Assembly: GCF_001570565.1 (NCBI RefSeq)
Contig: NZ_BBXE01000024.1
Location: 175,440-239,439, forward strand
Direction: 5' to 3'
Source: Herbidospora yilanensis
GTDB lineage: Bacteria > Actinomycetota > Actinomycetes > Streptosporangiales > Streptosporangiaceae
DNA length: 64,000 nucleotides
Shown: in pieces, positions 60,192-64,000 of the stretch
How the letters are laid out: the number at the start of each line of letters is the position of its first letter
How positions within the stretch are numbered: the first letter of the stretch is position 1
Made by a program: the position numbers and the translations under genes
Notes under the pieces: generated by a model
What the model was told of the DNA's origin: nothing
The model's input: the letters and a program-made list of their open reading frames with translations, nothing else
Databases searched by the model: none

Positions 60192-60925
60192 GCGGCGACT
60201 TCGACGGCCTGGTCGCGATCGTCACCGGCGGCGCGTCCGGCATCGGCCGCGCGGTCGACGAGGAGCTGACGGCCCGGGGCGCCCAGGTGGCGGTCCTCGA
60301 CCTGTCGGGCACCGAGTTCGTCTGCGACGTGACCGACGACGCGGCCGTCCGGCGCGCGGTCGCGGCGGTGGCCGACCGCTTCGGGCGGATCGACGTGCTG
60401 GTCAACAACGCCGGCATCGGCGCGCAGGGCACGGTCGCCGACAACGACGACGCCGAGTGGCTGCGTGTCCTGGACCTCAACGTGCTGGGCATCGTCCGGA
60501 TGAGCCGCGCCGCGCTGCCCCACCTGCGGACCTCGCCGAGCGCGGCCATCGTGAACGTCTGCTCCATCGCGGCCACCGCCGGGCTGCCCCAGCGTGCGCT
60601 CTACTCCGCCTCCAAGGGGGCCGTGCTCGCGCTGACCCGGGCGATGGCGGCCGACCACGTGCGCGAGGGTGTGCGGGTCAACTGCGTCACGCCCGGCACC
60701 GTGGACACCCCGTGGGTCGGCCGGCTGCTCGACGCCGCCCCCGACCCCGAGGCGGAACGGGCGGCGCTGCGCGCGCGGCAGCCGCACGGGCGTCTGGTCG
60801 CCGCCGAGGAGGTGGCGCACGCCGTCGCCTATCTGGCCGGACCGGCGTCCGGGTCGACGATCGGCGTCGAACTGCCCGTCGACGGCGGGATGGCCGGCCT
60901 GCGCCTGCGGCCGGCGACCTCATGA
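60188..60925 (+). CDS. SDR family oxidoreductase of the catabolic operon
   Basis: A 245-residue dehydrogenase with TGGASGIG, NNAG, Ser in CSIAAT and YSASK. Asp in VAVLDLSG suggests NAD rather than NADP. TPGTVDTPW fits the L-fuconate/sugar-acid dehydrogenase subgroup. It overlaps the FAH gene and larA by 4 bases each. A sugar-acid substrate is likely from context. Confidence 0.85.
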   Translation: MSGDFDGLVAIVTGGASGIGRAVDEELTARGAQVAVLDLSGTEFVCDVTDDAAVRRAVAAVADRFGRIDVLVNNAGIGAQGTVADNDDAEWLRVLDLNVLGIVRMSRAALPHLRTSPSAAIVNVCSIAATAGLPQRALYSASKGAVLALTRAMAADHVREGVRVNCVTPGTVDTPWVGRLLDAAPDPEAERAALRARQPHGRLVAAEEVAHAVAYLAGPASGSTIGVELPVDGGMAGLRLRPATS

Positions 60926-62187
60926 GCGGGATGGTCGTCGACCTCGCCTACGGCACCGGCGGGCTGCTGGTCGACCTGCCGGCCGACCGCACCACCGTGA
61001 TCACGCCCGTCGCCCGTCCCCCGGTGGCCGACGAGGCGGCCGAGGTGCGCCGGGCGCTGCGCGAGCCCGTCGCGGGCCCGCCGCTGCGCGACCGCGTGCG
61101 GCGCGGGCAGACGGTGGCGATCTCCGCCTGCGACGGCACGCGGCCGCAGCCCCGGCACCTGATGATCCCCGCCATCCTGGCCGAGCTCGACGGGCTGGTG
61201 CCGCTGGAAGACGTGGTGATCCTGGTCGCCACCGGCACCCACCGCGGCAACACCCCCGACGAACTGCGCGCCATGTTCGGCGACGCCGTCGTCGACACCG
61301 TGCGGATCGTCAACCACGACTCCCGCGACGACTCCTCGTTGCGCTGGATGGGCCGGTTCGGCAAGGACGTGCCGGTCTGGCTCAACCGCGAGTGGGCCGA
61401 GGCCGACGTGCGGATCACCACGGGCTTCGTCGAGCCGCACTTCTTCGCCGGCTTCTCCGGCGGGCCCAAGCTCGTCGCCCCGGGGCTCGCCGCGCTGGAG
61501 ACCGTGCTCACCCTGCACGACGCGGCCCGCATCGGCGATCCCCGCGCGACGTGGGGGATCACCGAGGGCAACCCCGTCCACGACGACGTGCGGGCCATCG
61601 CGGAGGGCACCGGCGTCACCTTCGCCCTCGACGTCGTGCTCAACCGGGAACAGAAGATCGTGAAGGCCTTCGGCGGCGATCTGGCGCCGATGCACACCGC
61701 CGCCATGGCCGCCGCCCGCGCGGCCGCGATGCGGCCCGTGCCCTCGGCCTTCGACGTGGTCGTCACGACCAACGCCGGGTTCCCCCTCGACCAGAACCTC
61801 TACCAGGCGGTGAAGGGCATGAGCGCCGCCGCGCAGATCGTGCGGCCGGGAGGCGTCGTCATCTGCGCGGCCGAATGCCGTGACGGCTTCCCCGACCACG
61901 GCCCCTACCGGGAGACGCTGACCGCCGCGGCCTCGCCCGACGCCCTGTTCGAGGAGATCTCCACCCGCACGCGGACGGTCCCCGACCAGTGGCAGGTGCA
62001 GATCCAGGCGCGCATCCAGCGGCACGCGCGCGTCATCGTGCACACCTCCTACCTGAGCGACGCCGACCTGGCCGCCGCCCACCTGGAGCAGACCGCCGAC
62101 ATCGCGGCCACCGTCCGGGGCCTGCCCGGAAGCGTGTGCGTGCTGCCCGAGGGTCCGATGACGATCCCCTACCTGGCGGGGGAGTAG
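60922..62187 (+). CDS. larA: Nickel-pincer racemase/epimerase of the LarA family
   Basis: A 421-residue protein. ISACDGTRPQP near 75, VATGTHRGNTPDEL near 115 with His, and VEPHFFAGFSGGPK near 170 with His and the Lys that carries the nickel pincer are conserved as in lactate racemase. Paralogs racemise or epimerise other 2-hydroxy acids. Linkage to FAH and SDR genes suggests a sugar acid. It is followed directly by larB and larC. Confidence 0.9.
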   Translation: MSGMVVDLAYGTGGLLVDLPADRTTVITPVARPPVADEAAEVRRALREPVAGPPLRDRVRRGQTVAISACDGTRPQPRHLMIPAILAELDGLVPLEDVVILVATGTHRGNTPDELRAMFGDAVVDTVRIVNHDSRDDSSLRWMGRFGKDVPVWLNREWAEADVRITTGFVEPHFFAGFSGGPKLVAPGLAALETVLTLHDAARIGDPRATWGITEGNPVHDDVRAIAEGTGVTFALDVVLNREQKIVKAFGGDLAPMHTAAMAAARAAAMRPVPSAFDVVVTTNAGFPLDQNLYQAVKGMSAAAQIVRPGGVVICAAECRDGFPDHGPYRETLTAAASPDALFEEISTRTRTVPDQWQVQIQARIQRHARVIVHTSYLSDADLAAAHLEQTADIAATVRGLPGSVCVLPEGPMTIPYLAGE

Positions 62188-62189
62188 CG

Positions 62190-62843
62190 ATGGACATTGG
62201 GTACGCGCGGGTCGACCTCGACCGGGAGAGACGTCAGGGCCTGCCCGAGATCGTCTACGGGCCGGGCAAGCAGGCCGGCGAGATCGCCGGGATCCTGGGG
62301 GTGCTGCTCGACCGGAACGACGGCCCCGTCCTGGTGACCCGGGTCGGGCCGGAGACCGCCGCCGAGGTCCGAGCCCTCGTCCCCGGCGGCCGTTACGACG
62401 ACGCGGCCCGGCTGCTGGTGTGGCGGCCGGCGCTGCCCCTGGGGCACCAGGTCGCCGTGGTGACGGCCGGCACCGCCGACGGCCCGGTCGCGGCCGAGGC
62501 GGCGGCCGTGGCGACGGCGCTCGGCCTGGCGACCACCGTGATCAGGGACGTGGGGGTGGCGGGCATCCACCGGATCCTGGCGGAGACCGAGCGGCTGCGC
62601 GACGCCGACAGCGTCATCGTGATCGCCGGAATGGAGGGCGCGCTGGCGAGCGTGGTCGGCGGGCTGGTGGAGACGCCGGTCATCGCCGTGCCCACGTCCG
62701 TCGGCTACGGGGCCGCCCTGGAGGGCGTGACGGCGCTGCTGGCGATGCTGACCTCGTGCGCGGCGGGCATCACCGTGGTCAACATCGACTCGGGGTTCGG
62801 CGCGGCGCTGGCCGCCTACCGGCTGACCAGGCGGCGGCCGTGA
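62190..62843 (+). CDS. larB: LarB, pincer cofactor carboxylase
   Basis: A 217-residue protein. The C-terminal NCAIR mutase-like fold shows VVTAGTADGPVAAEAA, RDVGVAGIHRIL, IAGMEGALASVVGGLV and PTSVGYGAALEG. LarB carboxylates and hydrolyses nicotinate adenine dinucleotide, the first step toward the nickel-pincer cofactor. It is 2 bases after larA. Confidence 0.92.
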   Translation: MDIGYARVDLDRERRQGLPEIVYGPGKQAGEIAGILGVLLDRNDGPVLVTRVGPETAAEVRALVPGGRYDDAARLLVWRPALPLGHQVAVVTAGTADGPVAAEAAAVATALGLATTVIRDVGVAGIHRILAETERLRDADSVIVIAGMEGALASVVGGLVETPVIAVPTSVGYGAALEGVTALLAMLTSCAAGITVVNIDSGFGAALAAYRLTRRRP

Positions 62844-63955
62844 TCCTCCACCTCAACCCGTTCACCGGCCTGGCCGGCGACATGCTGCTCGGGGCCCTGC
62901 TGTCCGCCGGGGCCTCCGTGGACGTCGTCCGGCAGGCCGTCGCCCGGACCGGCCTGACCGGATGGCGGCTGGAGGCCGAGAACGTGCGCACCGGCGCGCT
63001 CATGGCGGTCCGCGTGAACGTCGAGGTCGACGACGACGCGACCGAGCGCCCCGCCTCGGTGCTGATCGAGATGGCGGCCCGCACCGGCCTGCCCGTCGCG
63101 GAACGGGCCCTGAAGGCCATCGCCGGGGTGGAGGCCGAGTTGCACGGCCTCCCGGCCGGCGACGTGCACCTGCACGAGCTCGGCGGGCACGACACGCTGG
63201 TCGACATCGTCGGATGCGCCGCCGCGCTGGCCGACCTGGGCGTGACCCAGGTCCACTGCGCGCCCCTGCCGCTCGGCGGCGGCAGCGTCGAGACCCGCCA
63301 CGGTGTGCTGCCGGTGCCCGCTCCGGCCACCCTCGCCCTGCTCCGGGGCGCCCGGGTGCGCGGCGGCGGCGAGCACGAGGCGGTCACCCCCACCGGGGCC
63401 GCCCTGCTGCGCGCCGCGGAGACCGTCTACGGCGGGTTGCCGCCCATGGAGGTGCGCGCGACCGGATACGGCGCGGGCACCCGGCGGCTCCCCGACCGCC
63501 CCAACGTCGTCGTCGCCACCCTCGGACGTCCGCTCGCCCAGGAGGACCGGCAGGTCGTCCTGTCGACCAACCTCGACGACGTGACCGGGGAACTGCTCGG
63601 CCACGTCATCACGCGGATGCTGGGGGCCGGGGCCGCCGACGCGTGGGTCACGCCCGCGGTCATGAAGAAGGGCCGGCCGGCCCACGTCCTGCACGTGCTC
63701 ACGCCCGTCGACCTCGCCGACCATCTGGAGAACCTGATGTTCGCCGAGACCGGCACGCTGGGGCTGCGGCGGAGCTGGGTCGACAAGGTCACCGTCCCCC
63801 GGGTCGTCCGGACGGTCGAGCTGTACGGCCGGACCGTCCGGATGAAGCAGGGCCCCTGGGGCGTCAAACCCGAGTACGACGACCTGGCCCGCCTGGCCGC
63901 CTCGACCGGCAAGTCGCTCGGCACGCTGACCAGGGAGGCCCTCGACGCCCTGTGA
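62840..63955 (+). CDS. larC: LarC, nickel insertion protein
   Basis: A 371-residue protein fitting LarC: LNPFTGLAGDMLLGALL at the start, HLHELGGHDTLVDIVGCAAAL near 110, then STNLDDVTGELLGHVITRML and AVMKKGRPAHVLHVL. LarC inserts nickel into the pincer with CTP. It starts GTG in the larB stop. It appears as one continuous frame, while Lactobacillus uses a programmed frameshift (larC1/larC2). Confidence 0.92.
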   Translation: MILHLNPFTGLAGDMLLGALLSAGASVDVVRQAVARTGLTGWRLEAENVRTGALMAVRVNVEVDDDATERPASVLIEMAARTGLPVAERALKAIAGVEAELHGLPAGDVHLHELGGHDTLVDIVGCAAALADLGVTQVHCAPLPLGGGSVETRHGVLPVPAPATLALLRGARVRGGGEHEAVTPTGAALLRAAETVYGGLPPMEVRATGYGAGTRRLPDRPNVVVATLGRPLAQEDRQVVLSTNLDDVTGELLGHVITRMLGAGAADAWVTPAVMKKGRPAHVLHVLTPVDLADHLENLMFAETGTLGLRRSWVDKVTVPRVVRTVELYGRTVRMKQGPWGVKPEYDDLARLAASTGKSLGTLTREALDAL

Positions 63956-64000
63956 CGGACGACGAGGCCCTCGGGGACTCCGGTCAGATCGCGGTGATCG
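63952..64000 (+). CDS. Start of a gene cut by the window edge, possibly an NAD(P)-dependent dehydrogenase
   Basis: GTG 63952 overlaps the larC stop. The 16 visible residues end GQIAVI, which looks like the first strand of a Rossmann fold as in 3-hydroxyisobutyrate dehydrogenases. An oxidoreductase would suit the operon. The identity rests on very little sequence. Confidence 0.35.
   Translation, partial: MTDDEALGDSGQIAVI

Noticed and set aside
1..64000. tRNA, rRNA, CRISPR array, insertion sequence, prophage or integrase
   Set aside because: Intergenic gaps were read for clover-leaf features, regular spacer repeats and transposase ends. None was found.

Overview
The window is one high-GC stretch (very roughly 70% G+C by eye) with short intergenic gaps, GTG and TTG starts, many 4-base ATGA/GTGA gene overlaps, Tat and Sec exported enzymes, SARP/TetR/PadR/RpiR regulators and cellulase modules. 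This points to a filamentous actinomycete. A Streptosporangiaceae-like soil organism is my guess, not shown by any marker. I found no rRNA, tRNA, CRISPR array, transposase or prophage gene, so it looks like accessory chromosome arm rather than a mobile island.

Layout. 1-4602: the N-terminal part of a GH48 cellulase (-), then a Nudix-winged-helix regulator, a VWA protein and a divergent adenylosuccinate-synthetase-like enzyme (+). 4599-9782: an S41 protease with a TetR gene, an SDR behind twin palindromic operators, endonuclease V and a second TetR. 9820-13208: a molybdenum hydroxylase with its Fe-S and Moco subunits fused, plus an FAD subunit. 13196-17758: a four-gene, fully overlapping operon (-) with a helicase, a Cas4/AddB-like nuclease and two unknown proteins. 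17873-22490: an unknown protein, three tiny secreted peptides sharing NMHWGN, and a convergent large SARP/NB-ARC/TPR regulator. 22835-30630: a DUF2087 protein, a YihY membrane protein, a GH16 glucanase, a broken DUF6461-like gene, a cupin, a sulfatase and an M14 carboxypeptidase. 30827-34995: a small phosphatase, a VanW protein, and an operon of heme-oxygenase-like iron enzyme, CDGSH protein and SDR.

35137-46948 is a muropeptide salvage block: a sugar kinase, NagZ, a MurR-type regulator, a five-gene peptide-type ABC importer, a GNAT, MurQ and a serine hydrolase resembling Bacillus AmiE. Together they would import cell-wall fragments, cut GlcNAc from MurNAc, strip peptides, phosphorylate the sugars and cleave the lactyl ether. 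46990-50743 is a PadR-ABC efflux unit. 50870-58585 is mixed: carbonic anhydrase, ThpR, a 1-kb non-coding stretch with minisatellite-like repeats, an orphan condensation-domain protein, DedA, a stress protein, a royal-jelly-like protein, an internally deleted TrmO-like gene and a methyltransferase. 58647-64000 holds a TetR gene and a catabolic operon of FAH hydrolase, SDR, LarA, LarB, LarC and a dehydrogenase cut by the window edge.

The two parts most likely to be undescribed are the peptide/SARP locus at 18.7-22.6 kb, with repeated C-x2-NMHWGN-x2-C peptides and matching TATACG heptamers at both promoter regions, and the helicase/nuclease operon at 13.2-17.8 kb with phased TTCCAG repeats upstream.
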